A stretch of DNA of 64,000 nt from Maea johnstoni (GCA_963942565.1 OZ012686.1:31495712-31559711), one strand, 5' to 3'; shown: positions 24,401 through 33,655, counted from the stretch's first letter. Notes: generated by a model from the letters alone, not told the origin. Translations and numbers: made by a program.

Positions 24401-27400
24401 TGCTTCAAGAGTATATGAATTGGATTGAAAAGAAAATCATGCTGTTTTTCTAGCTTCAGTTGCTGATTGCTAACATTTCCTCATGCGTTGCCAAAAAGGT
24501 ATTGTTATTTGACATCCTCTTTGTGTTTTTCTCCAGGGTTCTTCAGTACTGGCGACAGCGTTGCCAATGGCAACAATGGCCTGCTGGATCAGGTTCAAGC
24601 TCTTCAATGGGTGAAGGCGAATATTCATCATTTCCATGGAGATCCTAAAAAAGTGACCTTATTTGGTCAAAAGAGTGGTGGCGATGCTGTCATAATGCAC
24701 ATGATGTCAACATTATCCAAAGGTGAAAACATTCAACGTCATTATGTTCTTTATAAAGACATGCGCTTTTTCTGGCGCAGCTAATCTAAGCTATCAAAGC
24801 CTTAACTATGGGCATCATAAGAATCTTTTACAGGTTTTGTTATAAAAAGTAATGGGTATATTAAGTTATTTTTCATTCTGTTGTAATTGGTTGCAAGTCA
24901 TACCAGAGATATATAGATTATGCAATTTATGGTATTGAAGTCCCTGGTCATACTCATGGGCATTGACATTTAAATCTTTAAGTTAAGGGTTACCTAATGC
25001 TGCCAGATCAAAAAATGATTGGTTGTGCAAAGGGTCTAATGCTTTTTCACAGAGAATCTAGTATTTGGTGCTGAGTGACCAGGAAATGTTTTATTGGTCA
25101 GTGCTCAACTACCCAGAAATAATCCTGGACACTTGCCATTGTTCCATGCGGCTGAATGGATAAATGGGTCAAACAGGTAACCAACATGGCTGATGAGGCA
25201 TGTGGATGCTTGTTTTGAAAGATTTTCCAAACCTAGTGCCCGTGTGACTGTTATTTATGTTATCTTTTTTGGTATCTAGATTTTTTTTTAAATGAATGGC
25301 AACTTTGTCCTCAATCCCATTACCCTAGTGGAATGAATTCAAGTTAGCCCATCAATATTAAAACATACCAGTATGAAACCACACTCATAATTTATTAATT
25401 ATTTGCCGGCAGAAAGGTCAAATTGTGGCATGTTTTAACTGTAATTTTCCTTCTTTCCACAGATTTACTTTCTTCTGCCATTGTCCATAGTGGAGTTGAG
25501 GCACTTAGGGCAGATGCCTACCAGAACAGATCGAACGTGTTCAAGTTGCAATCCAAATCCCTGGCAAAACAAATGAATTGTGAATCCATCACATCATCGA
25601 AAGCCATAGTTGACTGCTTGAAGTCTATCCCAGTAGAGAGACTGCTACAAAGCACATCGACTGTAAGTATTCTGATAAACAACATTCTTTTCACAAAACC
25701 CAAAACTAATGGAATTTACACATTTCTGATGTCAAGTACCGTTATATTCTTTTCTGATCAGTTACATTTTTGCACTAAACTCAAGAGTAATGAATACATT
25801 TCTGATACACAGTGTATTGAATGTAAGTATTATAATGTGGCATTTTTACGCAGAACTAATGGAAGTATTATATTTCTGGGATGAAGTACATTGAGTGTGA
25901 ATATTCTGATTGATAGGAAGTACATTAGGTACTGTGTACGGCTTTAATTTATGGTGCTAAAGATTGGTTTTACAGCCCTGCTGGAGGGTATTTTTGCTAC
26001 TTTGAATATGCGCATTCAAGCACTCAAACTACATATATACAAAGCAGGATATCTATTTGAAGGATGATATTTTGGTGCTATCATGCGGAGCACAAAAATA
26101 GCAAAAATTAAGTGCCTGTAAAAATACCAGTATTACAGAGTTTTGATTGGTACAACGAAAATTCCAATCCCTATCAGCTAGATCTGCGCACCTCATTGTG
26201 TGTTGTGTCTATCTCAGTGGGCGCCACATGTGGACGGTACCTTTCTACCTGGGAATCCCCACCAGCTGTGGAACCAAGGACAGTATAAGAAGATGCCTAT
26301 GCTGGTGTCCAGTGTCACGGATGAGGGAGCCCCAGAACTAGGTAAGACAGTTCTGAGTTTGGAATTTTGTTTTTTGTCACTTTTTCTGCCATATTGCGGC
26401 TAAGTCATGACTAGCCAGTTGTAAATGGAGGAGGAAACCGGTGTATACGGCGCAAACCACCGCCTAACCCCTGGCAACTTTCTCACATGCCCCGGTTAGG
26501 ATTCGAACTCGGACAGTGCTGAGAGACAGCTAGCAGTCAATGGCAATGCCTTAGACCACATGTCACAGCCATCAGGGCAGGCACATTCAGACTTAAAAGC
26601 GCTGACGATTTTTGACTGAAATGCAAGTATCTAGAATGCCTATTTTGAGTAAATAAGTGATCCTCTTGTTGTTACTGTAACCATTAATAGATGTGGGAAC
26701 ATCATTTATCAATGAGATTTAACCCTTCCAATGCTATGGCTACTTTTGTCCAAACCCTGTCATATTGGTATTCATTAGTTAGATAGCTCCCACAGAGTAC
26801 TCTCAGTTCAGTACCCCATGTGCCAGGGTTTCAGTCATTTTCAGCTTTTTGAGCCATTTTGTATTGATAAAATTAGCTTCCAGCAGCATAAGGGTTAAAA
26901 CAATTCTGATATCTTGATGGTCAAGCCTAAAATCCCCTACATACCATTTCTTTGTATCACAGTACAATATCTAAACATGAAAAAAATCAATCACTCCATC
27001 TATCTAAAAACTCATACCATACTCATCATTTTTCTACTGCTTTTTATTTCTCCTCAGTTAAGATGAACATCAGTGGCCCTATCAGTGGCACCGTCTATCA
27101 GAATGCTGTATCATCCTATGTGCAAGGCGACTATCCCAAGTCCTACCAGGCTGTCACAGATGCAGTGGTACATGAATACAGAGAGTGGGAACTACCCATA
27201 AGCCAGGAAACAAATTTAAAGAATCTCAGAAAGGTAGAAGGGAGTTTATTAGATGGTGACTAGCAAGTAGTAACATGGAGGCACAGATTAGGGCACTCAA
27301 GGATATATACCCCAAATCAGTGGCAAGATTTTTGTGCATATACCTCAATCTTTTCCCAGATATTTTCTTGAATTTCCCAACCCATTTCTGTGTAGAAATG

Positions 27401-29683
27401 GTGAATATCAGTTTCTAGAGGTATTGCCTTGGATCTTTCCTTAACTTTCTTTGTAATCAAGAGTTGTATCAAAATCAGAATTAAAATTGTAATTCATAAA
27501 TGTTTCTTATGATTTCCAATCATTTTCTGTATGACTAAGGTATGAAATAAATAATAAAAATGAGATATTCTTCACAAATATTTCTTTTAATTTTCTACTT
27601 ATTTTTTGTGACTAAGACATCTTGAACATCAATTATTCCCTGATATTATTTTCTAATTTTGTTATTTTTCATACATATGTAACTAATGAATCTTGACTAT
27701 TAGTTTTACACAGATGTGACGTGGACTCTTCCCTCTGATAAGCTGCTCTCAAGATACTCACAGGATAGCACGCAACCAATGTATGTCAGTCAATTTGGAT
27801 ATAGGTCAACTCGTGACACTACGCCAGAGTATTTAGGTAAGTCAAAATCACAATACTGTACACTGCCTTTCTGGATTTTTCCGTTTGGAAGAATCCGGAA
27901 TGTTTAAAAACGGACAAAAACGTAATGAAGGGGGGTTACGTTCGTCCATTTGTCCGTTAGTTTCCCTGTCAGTCAATAGTGGCGCCACTATAAATCACCT
28001 TTATAGGCGTAATATACGCAAAATTAACTCTCTAACACCTCTTTTAACCCTTTAACGTTGCTAATATAACAAAATGAAAAATTTCATATCGTTTTTGGCC
28101 ATTTTAACACATCCTTTCCCCATTCCTTTGTTTGAGTGATCCTTTGTTTGAGTGATTCGTGAGTATGAAGCCCTTCACAAAATGTTTGTAACATTCATTC
28201 CTTTGTCTTACCTGGTTGCTAATTGCAACCAGGTGAGTTTTGCTCATTTTCCCCCTGCTTGGGCCTCAAGCTCCCACCTGGCAGGCACCATCTGGGGTGG
28301 CAGTGAACACTTTAACTGCAATTATTTGCCTGCAATTTCCCTGTCAAAGAAAAAATGTAAGGGCCCCCCACTACTAGAACTTGTCTGAATTTGATCCATC
28401 TATTATCGGCTCTATTATCACGGTTCACTTGCCAAAAATTAGTTTGCGTTATGATAGATAGATGGCGCGGCAGGTGGGGGTCGAATCCGGACTATTAAAA
28501 AACAGATTTTTTTCATTTTAAGAGATCCGTACTATTTTAGCACGGACTATTAAGGCAGTGTACAGAAGTGAAGGAGAAGATAGATGTCTTTGTGTTTTTT
28601 TATTTTTAATATTGAATATTTTCTTAAATACATCTAACCCTTTTAACAAACTAATCTTTCTCTACTACCTTATAAATTAACAAGATAGAAGAATTAACAC
28701 ATAGAGCTTATTAGGTGTTTGGACAGTCATGTGGAAATACCTTGATAACAAAGCAATGCTTTGAGCAAGAATTGCCAAAAAGTTGTTCCGATTGGGTTTG
28801 ATAGTCCCTCTTTGACCCTGTCAAATATTACTCAGTTATATTCTAAGTTGTCAGATCAACATTTTATAACTCCAGATTGGAATGGCTAGGAATGGGAAGT
28901 AAAGTTTCTTGTGCTAATATACATGTGTTGTGTTTGTTGTAGGAGTTCCCCCGGGCTCTGACCTGCTGTACGTATTTGGCATACCCCTTGGGAAGTCTCT
29001 TAGTTCCTCAAGCCCCCTGTGGACACAGCAAGATTTACAGGTCAGCAACCTCATGATTAAGCTATGGAGCCAGTTCATCAAAACAGGGTAGGTGCAATTT
29101 TTTTTGGAATATTTTTATATTCATTTTTTAACATGCCAATATGAAGAATTAATGAGTATAAAAGATGTATTGCTTTTTCTGATAGATAGGAATGCCTGAA
29201 TATTTTGACATTTAAAATGGGCAATAAACCCATATGAAACTCCTTATTCTATATAGCCTTACTTATTCTTGTTTTTGCAGCAATGGTACCTATGGTAGCT
29301 TCAAGTGGGCTCCCTTCACCAATAGTGCACAGAGCTACATGGACATCCACAACCTACAGCCAGGTATGAATACACGACATGAGCGGAGAGTTCTCGGTTT
29401 CTGGGAAGAGTACATCCCAGCACTGGATGCAAGCATGATCAAAGCAAAGAAGGAACCTTCCACTTCGCGACAAGTCCAAAATATGCAGGATACTGCCCAG
29501 GCCTACCAGATCGGGATGTGGGTCATGGTGGCCGTGACGCTTCTGCTCTTTATAGCCTGCTGCATCATGGGATTGGTGCTCTGCAGGGGGTACGTCATGA
29601 AGTACAACATGAATGGGCAGGAGGATAGCATCTACTCAAAACCTATGACTCTGAGCATGGACAGTGTGGTCAGTTATAGCTAA
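11113..29683 (+). CDS. Neuroligin-like cholinesterase-like adhesion molecule (nine coding exons)
   Basis: Coding exons: 11113-11505, 22901-23054, 24537-24722, 25463-25662, 26218-26341, 27058-27255, 27714-27836, 28943-29087, 29281-29683. Together they total 1926 nt, an unbroken 641 codons plus stop; every junction is GT-AG. The product is a type I membrane protein: signal peptide within residues 6-30, an alpha/beta-hydrolase (carboxylesterase) ectodomain to about 560, one membrane span near 587-609 and a 32-residue tail. Family marks are the C99-C122 and C284-C296 disulfide loops, NEDCLYLNIF, HGG at 147-149 and LYVFGIP. The nucleophile elbow reads FGQKSGG, so the serine is replaced by K228, and the catalytic His position (GVPPGSD) is P463; only the acidic residue (E347) remains. 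It therefore should not hydrolyse esters and probably acts in cell adhesion, as neuroligin, gliotactin and neurotactin do. The tail ends VVSYS, not the PDZ-binding TTRV of vertebrate neuroligins. Confidence 0.9.
11646..11852 (+). mobile_element. TTAA-MITE family A, copy 2
   Basis: Starts TTAACCCTT and ends AGCAGCATAAGAGTTTA in intron 1 of the adhesion-molecule gene. It shares the internal words CATCATGTTGGTATTCAT (one base different) and GTACCCATGTGCCAGGGTTT with the other plus-oriented copies. Confidence 0.88.
11853..12829. other. Intron 1 sequence without recognised features
   Basis: Lies inside the 11.4 kb first intron. No exon-like frame bounded by good splice sites and no repeat ends were recognised. 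Confidence 0.4.
12830..13020 (-). mobile_element. TTAA-MITE family A, copy 3
   Basis: Begins TTAACCCTTATTATG and ends GCATTGGAAGGGTTAA, the reverse orientation of copy 2. It is flanked by TTAA on both sides. Confidence 0.88.
13021..13738. other. Intron 1 sequence without recognised features
   Basis: Unique-looking AT-rich intron sequence between two copies of the TTAA-MITE. Confidence 0.4.
13739..13949 (-). mobile_element. TTAA-MITE family A, copy 4
   Basis: Begins TTAACCCTTATGCTG and ends GCATTAGAAGGGTTAA, with TTAA at both edges. It lies 720 bp from copy 3 in the same orientation. Confidence 0.88.
14559..14876 (-). mobile_element. TTAA-MITE family A, copy 5, with a nested insert
   Basis: The ends match the family (CCCCTTATGCTGCTGGTGGC on the left, GCATTGGAAGGGTTAA on the right). 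About 100 bp at roughly 14700-14800 is foreign to the family and contains a run of about 23 C (14736-14758). The family sequence resumes after it, so a short element or repeat expansion inserted here after the MITE arrived. Confidence 0.82.
14736..14758. repeat. Poly-C run
   Basis: An uninterrupted run of about 23 cytosines within the insert of MITE copy 5. Confidence 0.95.
14877..15373. other. Intron 1 sequence without recognised features
   Basis: No domain in the open frames on either strand. A TGACGTCA site is present at about 15028 but nothing links it to a promoter. Confidence 0.35.
15374..15431. repeat. (CTA)n trinucleotide microsatellite
   Basis: About 19 uninterrupted CTA units. Poly-Ser or poly-Val frames across it are artefacts of the repeat. 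Confidence 0.97.
15911..16048 (+). mobile_element. 136 bp MITE family B, copy 1
   Basis: Starts TAGTTCAGTACTGAAACCCT and ends TTCAATATTATCGAACTA, giving an inverted repeat of about 10-20 bp. It contains CTGATTTCTGATATTGTATA and CGTTGCATATAGTAAGGTTC. Similar but less complete copies are built into the composite repeats at 6850-6965, 8440-8520 and 10255-10385. Confidence 0.7.
16480..16580 (-). mobile_element. tRNA-derived SINE fragment
   Basis: On the minus strand it has box A-like TAGTGGTTAAGGGCGC (16575-16555) and box B-like GGATTCGAATCC (16519-16508) at normal tRNA spacing, with no tRNA cloverleaf pairing. The sequence just beyond (CATGTGAGGAACTTACCGG) resembles the CATGTGAGAAAGTTGCCAG body of the SINE at 26436-26575, so both are probably the same family. 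Confidence 0.6.
16990..17229. mobile_element. Eroded MITE rich in TTTTATTTTCAC words, TACGATG end
   Basis: The right end reads CACACTTGGTACATCGTA, related by reverse complement to the TACGATGGACCAAGCGTGAA end of the element at 22627. The interior repeats GAAAATAAA blocks in alternation with C- and A-runs, as that element does. The left end is eroded. Confidence 0.5.
17230..18290. other. Intron 1 sequence without recognised features
   Basis: No exon or repeat edges recognised. The conserved-looking frames are short and motif-free. Confidence 0.35.
18300..18420 (+). mobile_element. SINE fragment (box B and body)
   Basis: GGGTTAGAATCGGGCTC resembles a degenerate box B and is followed by ATGTGAGAAAGTTACCAG and a TTTCTTCCAAAACCATCAAC tail. 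This is the same body as the SINE copies at 26436-26575 and 31600-31700. Confidence 0.5.
18558..18643. mobile_element. Foldback MITE, GAACGGCAGA family, copy 1
   Basis: The arms are TATGAACGGCAGAAAAA and TTTTTTTCTGCCGTTCACAC, with the outer end CACCATCGTA on the right only. It is a shorter, more eroded relative of the complete copy at 23092-23216. Confidence 0.6.
18966..19123 (+). mobile_element. TTAA-MITE family A, copy 6 (truncated)
   Basis: Family words GAAAACCATCTAAACC, CTCTCAGATGAGTACTCATG and GCATCATTTTGTATTGG are present. The left TTAA end is missing and the right end is degenerate (GCATGAGGGTCAA). Confidence 0.8.
19482..19605 (-). mobile_element. 136 bp MITE family B, copy 2
   Basis: Starts TAGTTCAATAATACTAACG and ends GGTATTGAACTA, the reverse orientation of copy 1 at 15911. 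It contains the reverse complement of CTGATTTCTGATATTGTA. The 19416-19440 segment just before it matches the inverted-repeat arm of the composite at 22260. Confidence 0.7.
19640..20660 (+). mobile_element. Decayed LINE, reverse transcriptase 3' half and C-terminal domain
   Basis: The piece at 19651-19710 reads GALLYADDIAILASTPEELQ, which carries the YADD catalytic box of non-LTR reverse transcriptases, followed by a NGKKSKVVHFR thumb motif. At about 19985-20100 the family phrases ILDYGDGVWG and LGVGNYTPN appear, then SHIRRPTHLVRLWNRI. The C-terminal region at 20230-20470 ends with EVHFILKCHFYDDLRNP, the end of the typical Cys-rich tail. The order of motifs fits a CR1/L2/Jockey-like LINE. The frame is interrupted several times and the 5' half is absent, so it is dead. 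It sits in intron 1 of the adhesion-molecule gene in sense orientation. Confidence 0.8.
20661..22258. other. Intron 1 sequence without recognised features
   Basis: AT-rich. Small hairpins and short frames are present but I could not delimit any element or exon. Confidence 0.35.
22412..22560 (+). mobile_element. tRNA-derived SINE
   Basis: Box A TGGCCTAGTGG (22423-22433) and box B GGTTCGAGTCT (22466-22476) are at tRNA spacing. No acceptor stem pairs across the ends, and the sequence continues into a SINE-like body, so this is a retroposon head and not a tRNA gene. Confidence 0.7.
22627..22798. mobile_element. MITE with TACGATGG ends
   Basis: Left end TACGATGGACCAAGCGTGAA and right end CACTTGATCCATCGTTA form an inverted repeat of about 30 bp that includes GAAAGAGCAAA/TTTGCTCTATC. 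The interior repeats AAAATAAAAACCTTTTT words around a T9G13 run. It is nested in the composite element. Confidence 0.7.
22901..23054 (+). CDS. Adhesion-molecule exon 2 (oxyanion-hole region)
   Basis: Encodes residues 132-182 and one base of G183. It includes VVVFFHGGDW, the HGG oxyanion-hole motif, and IIVITVSYRLGLLG, the family's strand preceding the nucleophile elbow. Acceptor TTGACAG, donor GTAACG, phase 1 at the end. Confidence 0.92.
23092..23216. mobile_element. 125 bp MITE, GAACGGCAGA family, copy 2, complete
   Basis: The ends TACGATGGTGCGGGTGTGAA and TTCACACCTGCTCCATCGTA are long inverted repeats. It is bounded by the 6 bp direct repeat GGTTAA (23086-23091 and 23217-23222). The TACGATGG tips are shared with the otherwise different element at 22627-22798. 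It lies 37 bp past the exon 2 donor. Confidence 0.8.
23613..24336. mobile_element. 724 bp foldback element with arms of about 350 bp, TTAA target
   Basis: Flanked by TTAA at 23609-23612 and 24337-24340. It begins GGCTGTGATGCTGGTGACAC and ends with the exact reverse complement. The two arms stay closely complementary to the centre near 23970, with only scattered mismatches and a short loop. A TTAA duplication fits piggyBac-like elements. No coding sequence. It lies in intron 2 of the adhesion-molecule gene, so the pre-mRNA would contain a hairpin with a stem of roughly 350 bp. Confidence 0.88.
24537..24722 (+). CDS. Adhesion-molecule exon 3 (degenerate nucleophile elbow)
   Basis: Encodes G183 to K244 plus one base. 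FFSTGDSVANGNNGLLDQVQ matches the family signature closely. The elbow FGQKSGGD aligns with FGESAGGS of active esterases, placing K228 at the nucleophile position. Acceptor CTCCAG; donor AAAG before GTGAAA. Confidence 0.92.
24723..25462. other. Intron 3
   Basis: AT-rich intron with no further exon or delimited repeat recognised. Confidence 0.6.
25463..25662 (+). CDS. Adhesion-molecule exon 4
   Basis: Encodes D245 to T311. LLSSAIVHSGV corresponds to the family's LFRRAIAQSGS. The C284-C296 pair forms the second conserved disulfide loop. A possible N-glycosylation site is NRS at 266-268. It ends in phase 0 before GTAAGT. Confidence 0.92.
25932..26130. mobile_element. MITE-like repeat, TA-flanked, copy 1
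   Basis: About 200 bp, with a second copy at 34477-34651. Shared blocks are ACGGCTTTAATTT, TTTACAGCCCTGCTGGAGGG, AAAGCAGGATATCTATT and TGCCTGTAAAAATACCAG. The ends CTG and CAG are flanked by TA, consistent with a Tc1/mariner-type non-autonomous element. Confidence 0.6.
26218..26341 (+). CDS. Adhesion-molecule exon 5
   Basis: Encodes W312 to L352 plus one base. It contains PHVDGTFLPGNPHQL (family form PVIDGxxLPxxPxxL) and SSVTDEGAPE, in which E347 sits at the position of the catalytic acid. Confidence 0.92.
26436..26575 (-). mobile_element. tRNA-derived SINE
   Basis: Read on the minus strand: box A region GTGGTCTAAGGCATTGCC, then box B GAGTTCGAATCC, then the body GGGGCATGTGAGAAAGTTGC and a GCGGTGGTTTGCGCC tail. 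The same body recurs at 31600-31700 and 18300-18420. It is in intron 5. Confidence 0.65.
26719..26898 (+). mobile_element. TTAA-MITE family A, copy 7 (internally deleted)
   Basis: Complete ends TTAACCCTTCCAATGC and CAGCAGCATAAGGGTTAA. Compared with other copies it lacks about 35 bp after the TTTTGTCC block. It is in intron 5. Confidence 0.9.
27058..27255 (+). CDS. Adhesion-molecule exon 6
   Basis: Encodes V353 to D418 plus one base. The segment HEYREWELPISQET aligns with VYTDWADRDNPET of neuroligins. A weaker donor candidate exists at 27234, but only the donor at 27256 (GATG before GTGACT) gives the phase 1 end needed to join exon 7 in frame. Confidence 0.85.
27256..27713. other. Intron 6
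   Basis: Short AT-rich intron with no other feature. Confidence 0.7.
27714..27836 (+). CDS. Adhesion-molecule exon 7
   Basis: Encodes D419 to L459 plus one base. TWTLPSDKLLSRYSQ aligns with the neuroligin WVAPAVxTADLHxxYG stretch. Acceptor TTACACAG, donor GTAAGT. Confidence 0.9.
27861..28560. mobile_element. 700 bp TA-flanked inverted-repeat element
   Basis: Begins CACTGCCTT and ends AAGGCAGTG, with TA on both sides (27859-27860 and 28561-28562). An internal palindrome of about 23 bp (28208-28230, CCTGGTTGC...GCAACCAGG) is present. The size and TA site suggest a non-autonomous Tc1/mariner-type element. It begins only 24 bp after exon 7. Confidence 0.7.
28943..29087 (+). CDS. Adhesion-molecule exon 8 (lost catalytic histidine)
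   Basis: Encodes G460 to T507 plus two bases. GVPPGSDLLYVFGIP aligns with GAxHxxELPYVFGIP. The family histidine is P463 here. It is followed by IKLWSQFIKTG, matching the neuroligin YWTNFAKTG segment. Confidence 0.92.
29281..29683 (+). CDS. Adhesion-molecule exon 9 (stalk, membrane span, tail)
   Basis: Encodes residues 509-641 and the TAA stop. KWAPFTNSAQSYMDI and RRVLGFWEEYIP end the hydrolase fold. A Lys/Ser/Gln-rich stalk leads to the span WVMVAVTLLLFIACCIMGLV, then a tail with tyrosines in DSIYSKP and the C-terminus VVSYS. Confidence 0.93.
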
Positions 29684-29789
29684 CTCCCCTATAGCATGGG
29701 TCCAATATTCCCTCCTTGACCACATGTATGCCTCTAGTGCATGGGAAGGAAGGAGGGGGTTCTTACACAGAGGAAAGTAGCTGGATAAG

Positions 29790-29795
29790 AATAAA
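29790..29795 (+). terminator. Candidate poly(A) signal of the adhesion-molecule gene
   Basis: AATAAA about 107 bp after the stop codon. A second AATAAA lies about 55 bp further on. Which one is used cannot be told from sequence. Confidence 0.45.
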
Positions 29796-29799
29796 AATT

Positions 29800-32700
29800 T
29801 CTTCTGCTTTTTTTTGGAAAAAAATCTCTTCAAACAAGATTGAAAATAAAAACCTTGGTGATTTTGAAAATATAATTGTTAATGGCGTGGATTTTCACTA
29901 AAAACAGTAACTTTTTTTATTTTCATATTTTGATATTTTTGATACAGTGCCATCTTCTTTTTGATATTGATGCATTGTCTGCTAACTTTGAGACTTGGAG
30001 CAAGCTTGAGTGGAGTAAAGTATTGTTCTGCCAGTACATGGGGACTTGTGCAATTGCCCTATGGCTCCCCACACCCCTATAGAATACCAGTTGTGGGGTT
30101 GGGGTTGTCCCTAACATAGATATATATCACTGGGTGGTGAGCCCTAGCTTAAGGCATATTTTAGAGGGTGAATTTCGTGGAGGTATAGGTAGAGGAGTAC
30201 ATCATTGATAGAGTATGTAAATCATAAATCATCACCTCATAAACAAATGTTCAGGGTAAAATATAGAGGGGTTTGGGTTAGGAGGGAAGGATAAAAATCA
30301 TTAATTTAAATGTACTTAATCATAATAAACATTCTTGTCATATCTAATCATTTTTGAACTATTGTAGTAATGAGGAGTTTAAATCTCATTTCTGCGCATG
30401 TTCATCATAAAATTGTAGTAGATATTTTTGTCATATCCAGTCACAACTAATTGACTTAAGATGTGAAGAGATTAAATCTCACATCTGCGCATGTCATGGA
30501 AACAATTATTATATTAAGGACATTATATAGATATATAAGTATATCCATTTCTTCTGATAGTGCTACATGTACACTTATAGAAATAATGGAAATCATTTTT
30601 TTAATTTCATTTCTGCACACATCATTAAATCATTCTTGTCATATTTATTCATTCCTCACTCACCAAAGAAGTGATGAGCGCAAATCCATTTCTGCTCATT
30701 TCATAAAGTCATCATTAGAATATAAAGATAATTTTCATGAATTAAAGGCGTACCTATTTCTTTTAATTCTATACATATGAACTGTAATAGAATTAATTAT
30801 TCTATAGCACTAAATTTAGATAATCAAATTAATTCATCTAACCCTTTTAACAATCTAATTTTTCAAAATGTATATGTATTCCCTACAACAACAATGTAGA
30901 AAACTTAATTCCTTTATTTGTGCATATTACACACCCATGCAAATACAAATTGACTACCAGAAGGGACAATGTCATAGATATACATAACATAATAAACTAA
31001 TTCACACAAACAAAAGCTGACAGGTGGCTCCAACGATAAGAAAGGGTGTGAAACATGAATTTTTCCTGCCTCCTATATTTGAGAGCTCCTGCCCTTTTCT
31101 TTTTTTTCAAACTAGCCATGCTAAAGGGTAGATGTTGCATATAAGTTTCTGCATACTGTCCAGTTCAGAGTCACAGGATTTACTCACAATGTACCAATAC
31201 TTTCTGCAACATCCCAGGAAGGTCATTTACTATCAGCAGGATAGAAAGCATTCAGCTGTGTATTGAGAAATATACTAAGATTGTCCATAAAGCTTAAAGT
31301 CACTTTTTCAACCTACTTTCGATATGACTTGTTGCACTCCACACCTGGTCTTGAGGTATGACCAATGGCTTAGATGAGTATTTGCATGGATTATCAGGGA
31401 GCTGCCAGATCCTGAGACATGTTGTGGGTCATTGCAGAGGATCAACTGATAAACCCTGCTTGCAGCCAATCATCATGCTCTATTCTCTTCAGCCCGAAGT
31501 GGCCTTTATGACCGAAGTGCAGCATGTATTACATGACAGGGGCTGAACAGCCAGCCATAACACTCACACTGCAAACTGGGCCAAATGAGAGTTTTTGGTA
31601 ATCCCAACCAGGGCATGTGAGAAAGTTGCCAGTGACTTGGGTTTTGGTGGTGGTTTTCTCCTTGCCCTCCGGTTTGCTCCAGTACTTACAACTGGCTAAT
31701 CACAACTTGCAATATGACATGCAAATGATGCAATATGACAACAAAAATGACAAAATTGAAATTCCAAATTCCCCTGTAACTAGCTCTCAGCCAAGTGAAC
31801 ATGAAACGATACATGTTAACAGTGGAAGATCTGCTAACGAGGGTCAAGATAGTTATTGGCTGAAGATCAAAAATCATCAAATTAACTGGGTATATTTGAA
31901 AAATCCTAAAGATCAGATCAGATGACCTTGCTCTTTTATTCACAATGATCATGCTAACAAAACTGCATTAACTTTCAGGGCAAACGTTTGGATTTGTTCT
32001 GAACTGTATCCCATTTTTGCACCCATTAATTCTTAGGAGTGCACATATTCCCTTCTATGACCCTCTAACTTTCGTTAACCTCAGTTTTAATACTACGGTT
32101 TTACTCACATTTTATGGATGAGTCAGTGAATCACTGAAACAAATGTGGTTGGTGCAGATCTGAAACAAAAATCGATACAAATTGTAACAAATCTGAAACA
32201 TTTCAGAACACTAACATTTTCCATAACTGCATGTACCCGGTATTTGTTACCTGTTTTCTTTTGTTTTCCTGTCACTAGTTTTCATCCTGTGTGGAGGTTT
32301 CTGACCTAAGCAGAAATATTGATACATGTTGAGGAAAAGTCTGGTGCCTCTCACCCTGTCTTTGTTGTAACTTGATAATAAATCTAACTGCGGGCTTATT
32401 GAAAGTATATATTGTAGATAATAAAACTATTTGCTAATGTTTCTGAATGGGATCTTTAGACAATACTGATGCACTTAAATAGGTCTGACCAAGAGCTATT
32501 GCACTAACCTTATTGCCTTGTTTGAAGATTTTACTCATATTCTTTTCATATTTCAAATAAATCTATGCATATTTGGAATGCAAACTATGCAAACCATTTC
32601 TAGCTGTACGTTGTAGTACCAGAATTGATTGAGTGAAAGTATACATGCAGACATTAATATATTATGGTCTGAATATATTTATTTTCATACCTACCATATA

Positions 32701-33655
32701 CCATAATGTATCATTTCTCGAAATAGCTATACCTATACCGGTATCTATCGTAAAAATATCAAAGGTGTTAAGATATAGTGTTGTAAACTTGTATGCGTTG
32801 TAATTATTGCACATATGAAATAGTGTATATCAGCACAAATTACATGGGGTGTGGTGCGTGATTTCAAACTCTTTGGTTATTAAATTGTATATAGTTGTTT
32901 TTATTGAGCAGGTTAGTTACGTGCACATCCTCTGAGCATCAGTTGCACAAGAGTTCAAACATGGCACATAGTTGAATGTGTAATTATAGTCCTAACCATG
33001 GATATATAATATGCTCATGTACCACCAACTTGAAAGGTTGTCAAATATCAAACTTTTTGTGTCTACTTTCCTTTGAAATTGTCATCTTGGTGTCAGGGTT
33101 CTTTGAAAAAGAGAGCTATACAAGAATAACCACAATCTTCAAAGGGGTAGCAGTTGAATAAAAGAATAAAATCACATGCTTTTCATTTCAGAGTGAGATA
33201 AGAAATATTCATAACATTTTAAACTTGTAAGTATGTGAATTTCAAATAAACCAATTTGGCCCCAGAATGTCCAGATGTGTGGCATATGCTTATAAAAACT
33301 CAGTAGCGCTGTAGAATATAATATACAAGCTTCAAAAATTCATCAAATGATTCTCAAAGAAAGTTCATAGTGTACAGAAAAGTTATTTGAGTGCATGGCA
33401 CAGATTGAACTCTGGGAAAGAATGGTTTAGCATGCACTGGTTTCAAAGTTTCGAGTGAGAGAAAGAATCAGAGAGTAGAAACCAGATCCGCCTTCACATC
33501 CATTCCTGCCACCTCAGTATGGGGAATATAGACATTCCAGTGCCAGGCTGTTGGTTTCATCTTGGAAATGGTTTTGATACACTACAGTTATAGTTTAAAA
33601 GAAATCTATTTATTGGATTGGAATTTGCAGATCATTTACGCCTGGTTCATTCTTT
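29800..33655. other. Intergenic sequence, no gene recognised
   Basis: AT-rich, with short frames only. Apart from the SINE tail at 31600-31700 no element could be delimited. Several degenerate blocks near 30300-30780 (repeated ATCTCATTTCTGCGCATG-like phrases followed by TCATAAA) look like an old tandem repeat with a period of 100-150 bp. Confidence 0.4.
31600..31700 (+). mobile_element. SINE 3' body fragment
   Basis: Contains GGGCATGTGAGAAAGTTGCC and a GGTGGTTTTCTCC tail, the same body as the SINE at 26436-26575. The tRNA-like head is missing or too degenerate. Confidence 0.5.

Noticed and set aside
27234-27239. Alternative exon 6 donor at AAAG before GTAGAA
   Set aside because: It would leave exon 6 in phase 0 and put exon 7 out of frame, losing the LYVFGIP region; the donor at 27256 keeps the frame.
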